Positions 1 through 7,181 are shown, counted from the first letter of the stretch. The stretch is 15,508 nt of DNA from UBA2421 sp964641895 (GCA_964641895.1 CAZXLA010000079.1:1-15508); one strand, 5' to 3'. Notes: a model not told the origin generated them from the sequence alone. A program made the numbers and translations.

Positions 1-42
1 TTCATGCGCTCACGACGACCGTGCCGCGCGATCGCCCGATGA
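1..42 (+). CDS. possible 3' end of an upstream gene (partial)
   Basis: The first reading frame is open from the window edge to a TGA at 40-42. That stop overlaps the ATG at 39-41 as ATGA, the arrangement expected of translationally coupled genes. Only about 13 arginine-rich codons are visible, so no product can be named. The support is the overlap alone. It could equally be a chance open stretch. Confidence 0.25.
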   Translation, partial: FMRSRRPCRAIAR

Positions 43-1394
43 CGGCGGTGGGCATTCGGGCGGCGATGATGGACGATCTGCCGTTCATCGATGCGTTGCA
101 GAAACAGCACGCGCGCCAAGTGGGCTTCCTTCCGCGGGCGGCGCTGGAGGGGAAGATTCGGCTGGGGCAAATGCTGATTGCGGAGGCCGTTGTTGGTTGT
201 CAGTTGTCCGTTGTTAGTGGGGAGGCAAATCACCGGACCCTCGATCCGCAACCAACAACTAACAACCCGCCACTAACAACTACGCCCATCGGCTACCTCA
301 TCGCGGCCGACCGGTACTTTAAACGGGACGAGGTTGGGTATATCACGCAGATCAACGTGCTGCCGGAGTACCGCCGATCGCTTGTGGCGGCGCAGTTGTT
401 GTCGGCGCAGTTTGAGCGGAGCGCCTACGGGTGCAAGTTGTATTCGTGCTGGTGCGCGCAGGATTTGGCGGCCAACCACTTCTGGGAGGCGATGGGGTTT
501 ACCGCGATCGCGTTTCGCACCGGGGCACGCGGGAAGATGAAGGCCGACGACGGCACAGCCGTTCCCCGCATGCACATCTTCTGGCAGAAGCGGATTCGCG
601 AAAACGATACCGGTGATGTGACCGCCGGCGGCACGCCGTTCTGGTATCCGTGCGTGACCAACGGCGGGGAGATGCGCCAGGACCGCGTGGCGTTCCCCAT
701 TCCGCCGGGCGTTCATTGGAGCGACGTGTTGCCGGTGGTGCTGCCCGAGAGCAGCCGGGAGCCGATCGCGATGAGCGGAACGGCGAAGGATGTGGGCGGG
801 GGGGAAATCACAAGATCCAATGGCCAGCATTCAAACACGGCCGAGGCGAAGCCCAAACTCGCGAGGCGGAAAACGGTAAAGGTGGCGACGCACACCAAAC
901 CGCCGGGCGTGGTGAACAAGATGGGGTGGTTCTCGCTGGAAACGCAGGCGGAGATAAAGGCGATGAATGCGGCCATCGGCGCGTTGCACGCCAACGAGCC
1001 TGGTGCGGCAGAGGCGGCGGCGGCGATCGGGCTGACGATCAGCTATGACAACGTGCCGGGGTGGGGCCGGCGCTTGAAGCCACGCAAGCCCGGGCCGGCG
1101 GTCAAGGGAAAGGCGGCGGCGGGGATGAAATTGGCGGGGATGAAGTTGGGGCCGAAGCAGGATAAGCCACCGGCTGAGAAAAAGTTGGACGCGCGCCTGG
1201 CGCTGATGGCCCGCGAGCTGCGCGACAAGTGGGGGGAACAACTCGCGATCCATCCCGCGGTGATGATGCAGTCGGCGGGGAAGTATGACTTACGTCGGGG
1301 GAAAAATACCGGCGCGCTGGGCTGCAACGGCACCCCATTGCGGATCGCTGCGATCGAGCCGGCGCAGGAACGCGCGTCAGCCCGTGCTGGTTAA
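39..1394 (+). CDS. GNAT-family N-acetyltransferase with uncharacterised C-terminal extension
   Basis: Residues 1-185 look like a GNAT acetyltransferase, which would move an acetyl group from acetyl-CoA to an unknown acceptor. Visible elements are an N-terminal strand-helix (GIRAAMMDDLPFIDAL), the strand GYLIA, the acetyl-CoA-binding strand and loop YITQINVLPEYRRSLVAAQL (about 101-120), and NHFWEAMGF near 147-154, typical of the last helix and strand. Residues 51-83 do not fit the fold and are encoded by a palindromic repeat inserted in frame. Residues about 190-451 match no family I recognise. They contain a tryptophan/proline-rich patch (FWYPCVTNGG, PPGVHWSDVLPVVLP), a Lys/Ala/Pro-rich linker, and a final helix-like stretch (LMARELRDKWGEQL) followed by GKYDLRR. 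I chose ATG 39 because it overlaps an upstream stop as ATGA; GTG 21 in the same frame is the alternative. The gene converges on the tRNA gene, 12 bp away. Acetyltransferase domain is confident; role and substrate unknown. Confidence 0.75.
   Translation: MTAVGIRAAMMDDLPFIDALQKQHARQVGFLPRAALEGKIRLGQMLIAEAVVGCQLSVVSGEANHRTLDPQPTTNNPPLTTTPIGYLIAADRYFKRDEVGYITQINVLPEYRRSLVAAQLLSAQFERSAYGCKLYSCWCAQDLAANHFWEAMGFTAIAFRTGARGKMKADDGTAVPRMHIFWQKRIRENDTGDVTAGGTPFWYPCVTNGGEMRQDRVAFPIPPGVHWSDVLPVVLPESSREPIAMSGTAKDVGGGEITRSNGQHSNTAEAKPKLARRKTVKVATHTKPPGVVNKMGWFSLETQAEIKAMNAAIGALHANEPGAAEAAAAIGLTISYDNVPGWGRRLKPRKPGPAVKGKAAAGMKLAGMKLGPKQDKPPAEKKLDARLALMARELRDKWGEQLAIHPAVMMQSAGKYDLRRGKNTGALGCNGTPLRIAAIEPAQERASARAG
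189..287 (+). repeat. in-frame palindromic repeat inserted in the GNAT gene
   Basis: The left arm (about 189-221) is built of GTTGTTAGT-like units (TTGGTTGTCAGTTGTC, CGTTGTTAGTGG). The right arm (251-283) is roughly its reverse complement (ACCAACAACTAACAACC, CCACTAACAACTAC). A spacer of about 30 bp separates them. It encodes 33 residues of low-complexity sequence (QLSVVSG, then PTTNNPPLTTT) between two GNAT strands (MLIAEA and PIGYL). At 99 bp the reading frame is kept. Boundaries are set by where GNAT-like sequence stops and resumes. From memory, similar SVVS/TTNN peptides occur in predicted proteins of other bacteria carrying such dispersed repeats; I could not check this. Confidence 0.7.
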
Positions 1395-1406
1395 AGATTG
1401 AACCAA

Positions 1407-1480
1407 CGCACCCGGCTGGATTCGAACCAGCGACCATCCGCTTAGAAGGCGGATGCTCTATCCAACTGAGCTACGGGTGC
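1407..1480 (-). tRNA. tRNA-Arg (anticodon UCU)
   Basis: The reverse complement folds as a full cloverleaf. The acceptor stem is GCACCCG with CGGGTGC, the D arm is GCTC/GAGC, and the anticodon stem is TCCGC/GCGGA around loop CTTCTAA. The T arm is GCTGG-TTCGAAT-CCAGC and the discriminator base is G. Loop positions 34-36 read TCT, giving arginine for AGA (and AGG by wobble). The 3' CCA is not encoded, so it must be added after transcription. The gene is divergent from the nuclease gene and faces the end of the acetyltransferase gene. Just downstream (1388-1405) a weak inverted repeat TGGTT/AACCA with an 8-nt loop has no T-run, so it is not a convincing terminator. Confidence 0.97.
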
Positions 1481-1518
1481 TCAAGATCGGTCGCGCCATT
1501 GCCGGCGGATGTTGGCGG

Positions 1519-1524
1519 ATTATA
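1519..1524 (-). promoter_or_regulatory. candidate -10 box for tRNA-Arg
   Basis: A perfect TATAAT on the minus strand lies about 38 bp upstream of the mature tRNA 5' end, in the 67-bp gap before the divergent nuclease start. I find no convincing -35 at 16-18 bp, so the call rests on the -10 and its position. Confidence 0.45.
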
Positions 1525-1547
1525 CACACTGTTGTAACTTGCGCCGC

Positions 1548-2984
1548 ATGCGAATCGAATTCAGCGGCGCAAATCGTACCGTCACGGGGTCGTGCCATCT
1601 CATTGATGTTTCAGGCAAGCGTATTCTGCTCGATTGCGGCATGTATCAGGGCAAGCGGGAACTGGCGAGGCAGTTGAATGAGACGCTGCCCGCCGGGCCG
1701 ATCGATGCGGTGGTTCTGTCGCACGGGCACCTCGATCATTGCGGCAAACTGCCGGTGTTGGTGAAGCGCGGTTACGACGGCCCCATTTATGCAACGCCGG
1801 CCACGGTGGATGTGGCGCGGGTGGTGCTGCTTGATTCGGCGGAGATTCAGGAAGAAAACGCCGATTACCTCAACCGCCGTTCACGCGAGACGGCGGCGGA
1901 TGAGGTTCATCCGCTTTACCGGCGCAGCGATGCGCATGACGTGCTTAAACTGTTCCGGCGGGTTCCTTATGAGCAGCGCGTGGATCTTGGCAACGGCGTC
2001 TCGTTCGCGTTTTTTGATGCCGGCCACATTCTCGGCAGCGCCTATGTGGTGATGGAATGGACGGAATCAGGGGCGAAAAAGTCGCTTTTGTTCACCGCCG
2101 ACATCGGCCGGCCCAATACGCCCATTTTCCGCGACCCCACGCCTCTTAAGCAGCCGTTCGACACGATCATCACCGAAAGCACCTACGGCGGACGCAAGCA
2201 CGCGGCGGTGGATGATATTGAACCGCAGTTTGCCGCGGCGGTGCAGCAGATTGTTGAATCGCGCGGGCGACTCATCCTGCCGAGCTTCGCCGTCGGTCGG
2301 ACGCAGACGATGCTCTGGCATTACATGAAGCAGGTGCAGGACGGCAAGCTGCCGAAAATCAACTTGTACGTCGACAGCCCGATGGGTGTTGAAATAAGCC
2401 AGGTCACCCGCGAGCACACCGATTTGTGGGACGATGAATCGATCGCCATGCTCAACTTTCCAAAGGTGAAGGAAGCGATGAACCTGGTGAAGTTCGCCAG
2501 CACCGGGGAGCAAAGCCGCCAGATCAACAACGATCGCGGGCCGTGCATCATTGTGGCCAGTTCACCCACGTGCGAGTTCGGCCGCGTGCTGCATCATCTG
2601 AAGTTGAGCGTCGAACGGCCGACCGACATGATCGTGTTCACCGGCTGGATTCCCCCGCACACCCTGGGCCGGCGGCTGCAGGATGGGGAGCAGCGCGTGA
2701 AAATCCTCGACCGCTTTTACGAGGTGAAGTGCCAGATTCGGACGCTGCACGGCCTGAGCGCGCACGCCGACGGCGATGAACTGCTGGCGTTTCTCAAGCC
2801 GGGCATCTCGCCCAAAACGGTCATGCATATCGTGCACGGCGAAGCGGATCAGGCCGAGGCGCTTGGGCGAAGATTACTCGAACACGGCGTGGCGGTGGCC
2901 AACGTTCCGGCGATGCACAGCACCGCCATGACAGGCGTTGTGAGCACCGGCCCGGCGGCGCGGGATTCGGGCGATGTGGAGTGA
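1548..2984 (+). CDS. metallo-beta-lactamase/beta-CASP family RNA-processing exonuclease
   Basis: This is a cytoplasmic, zinc-dependent nuclease of the CPSF73-like group that cleaves or trims RNA. At 478 aa it has the usual length for the bacterial members. The metallo-beta-lactamase signature HxHxDH is H59-G-H61-L-D63-H64. Further metal-ligand positions appear at H160 (DAGHILGSAY) and D185 (FTADIGRP). The beta-CASP elements follow: E210 in ESTYGG (motif A), H406 in GLSAHAD and H430 in VHGEADQ (terminal histidine motifs). A stretch usually reading SGM..GGR.LHHL is here SPTCEFGRVLHHL (about 339-351), a departure from the family pattern. The start is set at ATG 1548 because family homology begins at once (MRIEFSGANRTVTGS). 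The TTG at 1509 would add 13 unconvincing residues. No Shine-Dalgarno is visible. It converges on pssA with 14 bp between the stops. The specific RNA substrate cannot be told. Confidence 0.9.
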   Translation: MRIEFSGANRTVTGSCHLIDVSGKRILLDCGMYQGKRELARQLNETLPAGPIDAVVLSHGHLDHCGKLPVLVKRGYDGPIYATPATVDVARVVLLDSAEIQEENADYLNRRSRETAADEVHPLYRRSDAHDVLKLFRRVPYEQRVDLGNGVSFAFFDAGHILGSAYVVMEWTESGAKKSLLFTADIGRPNTPIFRDPTPLKQPFDTIITESTYGGRKHAAVDDIEPQFAAAVQQIVESRGRLILPSFAVGRTQTMLWHYMKQVQDGKLPKINLYVDSPMGVEISQVTREHTDLWDDESIAMLNFPKVKEAMNLVKFASTGEQSRQINNDRGPCIIVASSPTCEFGRVLHHLKLSVERPTDMIVFTGWIPPHTLGRRLQDGEQRVKILDRFYEVKCQIRTLHGLSAHADGDELLAFLKPGISPKTVMHIVHGEADQAEALGRRLLEHGVAVANVPAMHSTAMTGVVSTGPAARDSGDVE

Positions 2985-2998
2985 TCGCAACCGCTGGT

Positions 2999-3940
2999 TC
3001 AGCTTTGCTCGACCGGTTGAGTTGCCACCGTCGGCCCGATCGACCCTCTTAACGGTCGCCGGCGCGTCACGAAAAACCATATCGGCGATCCGGCGGCGAA
3101 GGCGATCATGCCCAGGCCCAGCGTATAACGGGGGAAGATGAGCAAAAGCAAAAGCACCGCGACGATGCCGACCAACCACTGAATCGACCGCTTGCCGCGC
3201 AGGTATTTGTTCACCACGTGCGGATAACGAATGGCGCTGACCATCAGCAAACCGCTGGCGAGGACGACCACCGGAATCATGGCCGTCGCGACGTAGTACA
3301 GCACCGTGACCACCGTCGACTGCACGCTTAGGCTGATCGTACGCAGGTCTTGCTGAATAAGAATCAACCCCACCACCGCGCCGGCGGCGCCGGGGGAGGG
3401 GAGTCCGAGGAAGCTCATGTGCGCCTGTTCGCCGTGCTCGTTGCTTACGTTGAAGCGGGCGAGGCGGATGAGGGCGCAGCAGAAATAGATCGCCCCGATC
3501 GCCCAGATGAGCCGCGACAGTGGCAGGGCGGTATCCGGCCCGTTGGCCTTAAACACCTGCAACGCGACGAACGCGGGCGCCGCGCCGAAGCTGACGGCAT
3601 CGGCGAGCGAATCGAGTTGCCCGCCGAAATCGGTCGTGTGACGCGCGAACCGAGCCAGACGGCCGTCGAGGGCATCGAAAGCCATCGAAAGCAGGATGAG
3701 CACGCAGGCCGCGACGAAGCTGTGCTTGGCGAAGAACTGCGCCCACGGGTCGTTGCCGGCATCGTTCATCGCGAACGCCGACACGTAAATCGCCCCGAAC
3801 CCGCACACCGCGTTCCCGAGCGTTGCCAGACTGGGCAAGAGTTGCACCGACCGAATATACGCCCGCCGGCCGAGCCGCTTGCGCCGAAGGCTGCGGTGGC
3901 CGCGCGATCTGTATTTGATGATGTGTAAGTCGTCGTGCAT
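2999..3940 (-). CDS. pssA: CDP-diacylglycerol--serine O-phosphatidyltransferase
   Basis: This membrane enzyme joins serine to CDP-diacylglycerol, giving phosphatidylserine and CMP. The CDP-alcohol phosphotransferase signature is complete: D89-x2-D92-G93-x2-A96-R97-x8-G106-x3-D110-x3-D114, within FDALDGRLARFARHTTDFGG. Several hydrophobic segments follow, including two near the C-terminus (TVVTVLYYVATAMIPVVVLA and LVGIVAVLLLLLIF). The PssA-type start of homology is VQLLPSLATLGNAVCGF at about residue 32, after a very basic 30-residue N-terminus. At 313 aa it is slightly longer than the shortest bacterial members. No Shine-Dalgarno precedes ATG 3940, but the next in-frame ATG falls after the start of homology. 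It lies 81 bp downstream of psd on the same strand, so the two are probably co-transcribed for phosphatidylethanolamine synthesis. Confidence 0.92.
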   Translation of the reverse strand: MHDDLHIIKYRSRGHRSLRRKRLGRRAYIRSVQLLPSLATLGNAVCGFGAIYVSAFAMNDAGNDPWAQFFAKHSFVAACVLILLSMAFDALDGRLARFARHTTDFGGQLDSLADAVSFGAAPAFVALQVFKANGPDTALPLSRLIWAIGAIYFCCALIRLARFNVSNEHGEQAHMSFLGLPSPGAAGAVVGLILIQQDLRTISLSVQSTVVTVLYYVATAMIPVVVLASGLLMVSAIRYPHVVNKYLRGKRSIQWLVGIVAVLLLLLIFPRYTLGLGMIAFAAGSPIWFFVTRRRPLRGSIGPTVATQPVEQS

Positions 3941-4021
3941 GGTTAAACGCGGTCAGTCAGCCGCGCAGTTTTATCAAGGGGCGCTGTGTTGCAATCGGAT
4001 GACCTCTCTCAACTTTTGCGT

Positions 4022-4726
4022 TTATCTGCGTTCAACTACGGCTACTTCCCGACGTGATTCGGGTGATGGCGAGAGTGTCACTGTGCAAATTACGTCTTTC
4101 GCGCCGCTCACTTTGTCGCCTGGTTTTACGGTCGCCTGCGGGTTGAGCCACATGGGCACACTCAACTCGGTTCGGCTGCCGAACTTGATCATGCCGATGC
4201 GCTGCCCGCGTGTCAGCGTCGTGCCGGCGGTTGGCTCGCAGATAATTCGCCGGGCGATCAAACCGACAATTTGCTTCACCGTGGCGATCGGCCGCTGGGT
4301 TGCGCGGTCGGCCATGATGATCGTGTTCGATTCGTTGTCCGCCGACGCCGTCGCGTGGTGCAACGCGTTGACGAACTTTCCCTTTTTATAAATCACTTTC
4401 GTCACCACGCCGTCGCACGGCGAACGGTTGACGTGCACGTTGAAAACGGAAAGAAAAATGCCGATGCGCAACGCCGGCCCGCCGAGGTGTTCATCCTGTT
4501 CGATGATGCCGATATCGCTGACGGTGCCGTCGGCGGGGCTGACCCATTGTTGAGCATCGCCGGGCGCGGTGCGGTTCGGGTCGCGGAAGAATGCGAAAAG
4601 CCACAGCAGCACTGGCAGCGGCGCAAACGCCAACGGCCACCAGAGCCACCCGAGCAACGCCGACGCGGCCAGCAGCACCGCGGTGCCGATGAGCAATTCC
4701 CACAAACCATGTCGCGAAAGCGGCAT
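4022..4726 (-). CDS. psd: phosphatidylserine decarboxylase proenzyme, short form
   Basis: It decarboxylates phosphatidylserine to phosphatidylethanolamine at the membrane. It is a short (234 aa) pyruvoyl enzyme that cleaves itself. The self-cleavage site is the Gly183-Ser184 bond in GMIKFGSRTELS, where Ser becomes the pyruvoyl group. Other family landmarks are SPADGTV (63-69), FLSVFNVHVNRSPCDG (91-106) and IARRIICE (158-165). Two hydrophobic stretches near residues 10-48 are the membrane anchor seen in this subtype. I chose ATG 4726, preceded by AAAGGA with a 7-nt gap. The TTG at 4732 would sit almost on top of that Shine-Dalgarno. A possible -10 (TACAAT, minus strand, 4748-4753) has no clear -35. 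pssA follows 81 bp downstream. Confidence 0.92.
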   Translation of the reverse strand: MPLSRHGLWELLIGTAVLLAASALLGWLWWPLAFAPLPVLLWLFAFFRDPNRTAPGDAQQWVSPADGTVSDIGIIEQDEHLGGPALRIGIFLSVFNVHVNRSPCDGVVTKVIYKKGKFVNALHHATASADNESNTIIMADRATQRPIATVKQIVGLIARRIICEPTAGTTLTRGQRIGMIKFGSRTELSVPMWLNPQATVKPGDKVSGAKDVICTVTLSPSPESRREVAVVERR

Positions 4727-4830
4727 AGGCAAATCCTTTCGTGACGGATTGTATTGGAAATCGCCGGGCTTGCATCGGGCGGTTGCTGAATCGTCAGGCC
4801 GATGTCACGGCCGCCCATACGATGCGACGA

Positions 4831-4898
4831 ACGAGCGGCAAGCGTTAGCCATCGGTCGCCTTGCTGCGGGAATCGGGTCGCTGACACTCGCCGCTCGT
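4831..4898. repeat. inverted repeat of the ACGAGCGGC type
   Basis: The left arm 4831-4857 starts ACGAGCGGCAAGCGTTAGCC. The right arm 4871-4898, reverse-complemented, starts ACGAGCGGCGAGTGTCAGCG. The arms agree at most positions over about 27 bp and enclose 13 bp. It sits between the muramidase stop and the psd start, both minus strand, so a transcript end for the muramidase is possible. No T-run follows, and the look is more that of a dispersed palindromic repeat. From memory, close relatives of this sequence are common in planctomycete intergenic DNA; not checked. Confidence 0.7.
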
Positions 4899-4918
4899 AA
4901 GGCGGGTCAAATACGGTA

Positions 4919-6868
4919 TCAGCGATTTCGTCGCAGCGTGGCAACGATCGCCGCCAACGCCAACAATCCGGCGGGTTCGGGAATGGCCGAGCCACGCGGC
5001 AGGTCGGTCGGCAGTGATTTTCCGAATTGCGATGCCAGGAGGGTGAAGTCGTTCAGGTCGACCAATCCGTTGTAGTCAAAGTCGCCTTTGCTCCAACGCC
5101 CGATCAGCCCGAAGTTGCTGGCCAACGCGGTAAAATCGTCGAGATCGACTGTGCGAGTGAGGTTGGCGTCGCCATAGAGGGTCGAGCGAAGCAGCAGCGA
5201 TGTGCTGTCAATCGTCTGGCCCAAAAACGTTGCGGGCGAACCCAAATCGGTCGCTTCGGCATAACCAATCGCAAGCGACCGCGAAACATCGGCCGCGGCG
5301 GGCGTGCTGATGATGCCCTGGCCGTTCCAATCGCCGTTGGCATAACCGGCCAGCAAATCGGCGCGCAATGCGCCGGCGGGGGAAGTGCCGGTGTAGTTGA
5401 TCACCATTGCCTCGTCGCCCAGATCAATCTGCCCGGCGGTGTGCGTCACGCTGTTGAAAACACTCACCGAGGTCGTGCCGGCCGAAACGAACCTCACCAC
5501 GCCGGTTCCCTGCGTTGTCAGATTCGCCTGCCGCACCTTGCCCACGGTGAGAACGCCCCCGGTGGCGTTGATGCTTCCTGTGCCGATGAACGTTGCCGCG
5601 GCGATTGTTCCGCCGTTGGTGGAATTGATGGCGCCGTTGTTTTCCAACGAACCCGAGCCCGTGACGTTGAGCGCCCCGCCATTGAAATTCGTGGTATTCG
5701 ACAGCCGAGCGTGCCGCGAAACATTCAGCGTGCCGCCGGTGAGCGTGAGTGTTTCCTGATTGAACAGCCGCCGCATGGAATAGCTGCCCGAAGGCACGGT
5801 AACGGTGATTGCCGCGGCGGGGCGATCGAGCGTTACGGTATCGTTCAGGCCAGCGGTGGTCTGACCCGGAAGCCGCCCCGCGGGGCCTTGACCGGAAGCG
5901 TCAAGGGCAGTGTTCCAGTTGCTTGTGGTCGTCCAAGTGCCCGAGTTGTCGTTCTGCCATAAGGCGGGCACGAGAAAATCTTTCATGTATTCGATATCGC
6001 CGTTGGCCACATCGCCATCCACATTCGCCGTTCCGCCGCCAATGCCCGGTACGTTGATGGTGCTGGCGTATTGCCAGATCGTCCAGGGCGCGGGGTTGGG
6101 AATCGCCGGGAAAGTCGGATTCCACTTGCCATACACGTTCGACCCGGCCGGCGACGGCGGGGGATTGATGTTTTGAATATCAATCGATTCGGGATTCGAT
6201 TGGTTCGGCCAGCGCGCAATCCACAAATTCGGATACGCCGCCGGCACGGTGGTGTTGACGTAGTTGGCGTAGTTCTGGCTGCAATAGACGATGGGCCGAA
6301 CGCCCTTCACCGCGAAGATTCGGTTCGAAAAATCCACCGCGAATTGTGAAAGTTGCGCCGATGTGCGTTCGGCCTGCCCGGATTCCAAATCAAAAACCGG
6401 CAGCAGGTATCCGGGCTTCATCCACGCCCCGGCCTGCTCGATCATGTGATTGGCTTCATCCGTGCCGTTGTTGGCAATGCCGTTCGCGTTCACGGTCGTG
6501 GCAATAATGTCCAGCCGGCCGAAATGGTAGGGGCCGGCCAGCATGCCGTTGGCGGTGGCGTTGGTGATGTTGCTTACGAAAAATGGATCGTCGTATCGCT
6601 GCGAAAGCGTGTTTAGGTTGTTGTTATTGTTGGGGTCGGATTGATTGTAAAAGCCGGTCGTCCCGCCGCGCGACGAGCGAATAAACGCAAACTGCTTCCC
6701 GCCGCCGCCTAGGGCTTCGGCGCGCGCAACCGTGGTCCAGTTGATGGTTCCCTGCCAAGCCGAGACGTCGATCCCCTCGGCGCGCTGGGCGTGGACGGTG
6801 GAAACGGCGATCAACGACGTGGCGACGCTAACACAAGCAGCGATCATTCGGCGGCGGCTCTGCAACAT
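4919..6868 (-). CDS. secreted GH25 muramidase with dockerin-like loops and PEP-CTERM tail
   Basis: This is a predicted exported 1,4-beta-N-acetylmuramidase of glycoside hydrolase family 25, cutting the glycan strands of peptidoglycan. A signal peptide (basic start, then AACVSVATSLIAVSTVHA, cleavage near residue 27) precedes the GH25 domain (about 31-305). Landmarks are GIDVSAWQGTINW with D34, AFIRSS, AGPYHFGRLD, the catalytic LPVFDLES (D160, E162), RPIVYCSQNYANY, LWIARWP and WTIWQYAST. Residues about 308-565 are Gly/Thr/Asn-rich and repetitive (LTLTGGTLNVS, NFNGGALNVTGSGSLENNG), as in a beta-solenoid stalk. Two dockerin-like calcium loops follow: GDANLTRTVDLDDF (566-579) and GDFDYNGLVDLNDF (595-608). 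The PEP-CTERM tail is IPEPAG, a short hydrophobic run, then RRNR (629-649). I chose ATG 6868, with GGAG 5 nt upstream; the TTG just before it lies too close to that GGAG. A strong sigma70-like promoter sits upstream. The enzyme class is confident; target cell wall (own or prey) unknown. Confidence 0.92.
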   Translation of the reverse strand: MLQSRRRMIAACVSVATSLIAVSTVHAQRAEGIDVSAWQGTINWTTVARAEALGGGGKQFAFIRSSRGGTTGFYNQSDPNNNNNLNTLSQRYDDPFFVSNITNATANGMLAGPYHFGRLDIIATTVNANGIANNGTDEANHMIEQAGAWMKPGYLLPVFDLESGQAERTSAQLSQFAVDFSNRIFAVKGVRPIVYCSQNYANYVNTTVPAAYPNLWIARWPNQSNPESIDIQNINPPPSPAGSNVYGKWNPTFPAIPNPAPWTIWQYASTINVPGIGGGTANVDGDVANGDIEYMKDFLVPALWQNDNSGTWTTTSNWNTALDASGQGPAGRLPGQTTAGLNDTVTLDRPAAAITVTVPSGSYSMRRLFNQETLTLTGGTLNVSRHARLSNTTNFNGGALNVTGSGSLENNGAINSTNGGTIAAATFIGTGSINATGGVLTVGKVRQANLTTQGTGVVRFVSAGTTSVSVFNSVTHTAGQIDLGDEAMVINYTGTSPAGALRADLLAGYANGDWNGQGIISTPAAADVSRSLAIGYAEATDLGSPATFLGQTIDSTSLLLRSTLYGDANLTRTVDLDDFTALASNFGLIGRWSKGDFDYNGLVDLNDFTLLASQFGKSLPTDLPRGSAIPEPAGLLALAAIVATLRRNR

Positions 6869-6916
6869 CAATGCTCCAGTATATGAAACTAAAGCCCCAT
6901 CTCACTCAGTCCGTTA

Positions 6917-6946
6917 ATTATATCATAATTCCACTGGTAAGTTCAA
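6917..6946 (-). promoter_or_regulatory. sigma70-like promoter of the muramidase gene, with overlapping palindrome
   Basis: On the minus strand a -35 TTGAAC (6941-6946), an 18-bp spacer and a perfect -10 TATAAT (6917-6922) predict a transcript start near 6910 and a leader of about 40 nt. An inverted repeat AATTAT-atc-ATAATT (6916-6930) covers the -10 and part of the spacer. A repressor bound there could block the promoter, though AT-rich promoter DNA forms such palindromes by chance. Confidence 0.65.
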
Positions 6947-7094
6947 CAACATTACGCCTCCTGTTGTAAAAACGTTGCCTGTGGCCGTATCCTCGCCACC
7001 CGCGTTTTTTGGTGCATCGGCAGGCGTCAAACCGATGGTGGAAGGGGTTTGTTTGCGTTAAGCTGACGAGAATTTAACCAATTTTTCGTTGCCG

Positions 7095-7128
7095 AGCCGA
7101 GGCAAAACGCGACCACCTCGGCTAGAAT
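7095..7128 (+). promoter_or_regulatory. candidate desaturase promoter/operator
   Basis: A -10-like TAGAAT (7123-7128) lies about 54 bp before the start codon. Directly before it, and overlapping its first base, is a perfect 8-bp inverted repeat AGCCGAGG / CCTCGGCT (7095-7102, 7116-7123) with a 13-bp centre. I see no good -35 at 17 bp, which would fit activator dependence. A further palindrome ATCTTAAGAT (7155-7164) lies in the presumed leader. The rest of the divergent 313-bp gap (6869-7181) holds the muramidase promoter and a weak CATCGG/CCGATG repeat (7015-7037), and no gene. Confidence 0.4.
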
Positions 7129-7181
7129 GCTCCGAAGGTTGACGACCGTCATCGATCTTAAGATTTAAACGAGGCTCTGAA

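Noticed and set aside
273..830. 185-codon open frame on the minus strand across the GNAT gene
   Set aside because: Antisense shadow in GC-rich coding DNA. The plus strand shows real GNAT homology, and this frame has only low-complexity Arg/His/Pro sequence.
5027..5962. 311-codon open frame on the plus strand inside the muramidase gene
   Set aside because: It is antisense to clear GH25/PEP-CTERM coding sequence, with no domain, signal or ribosome site of its own.
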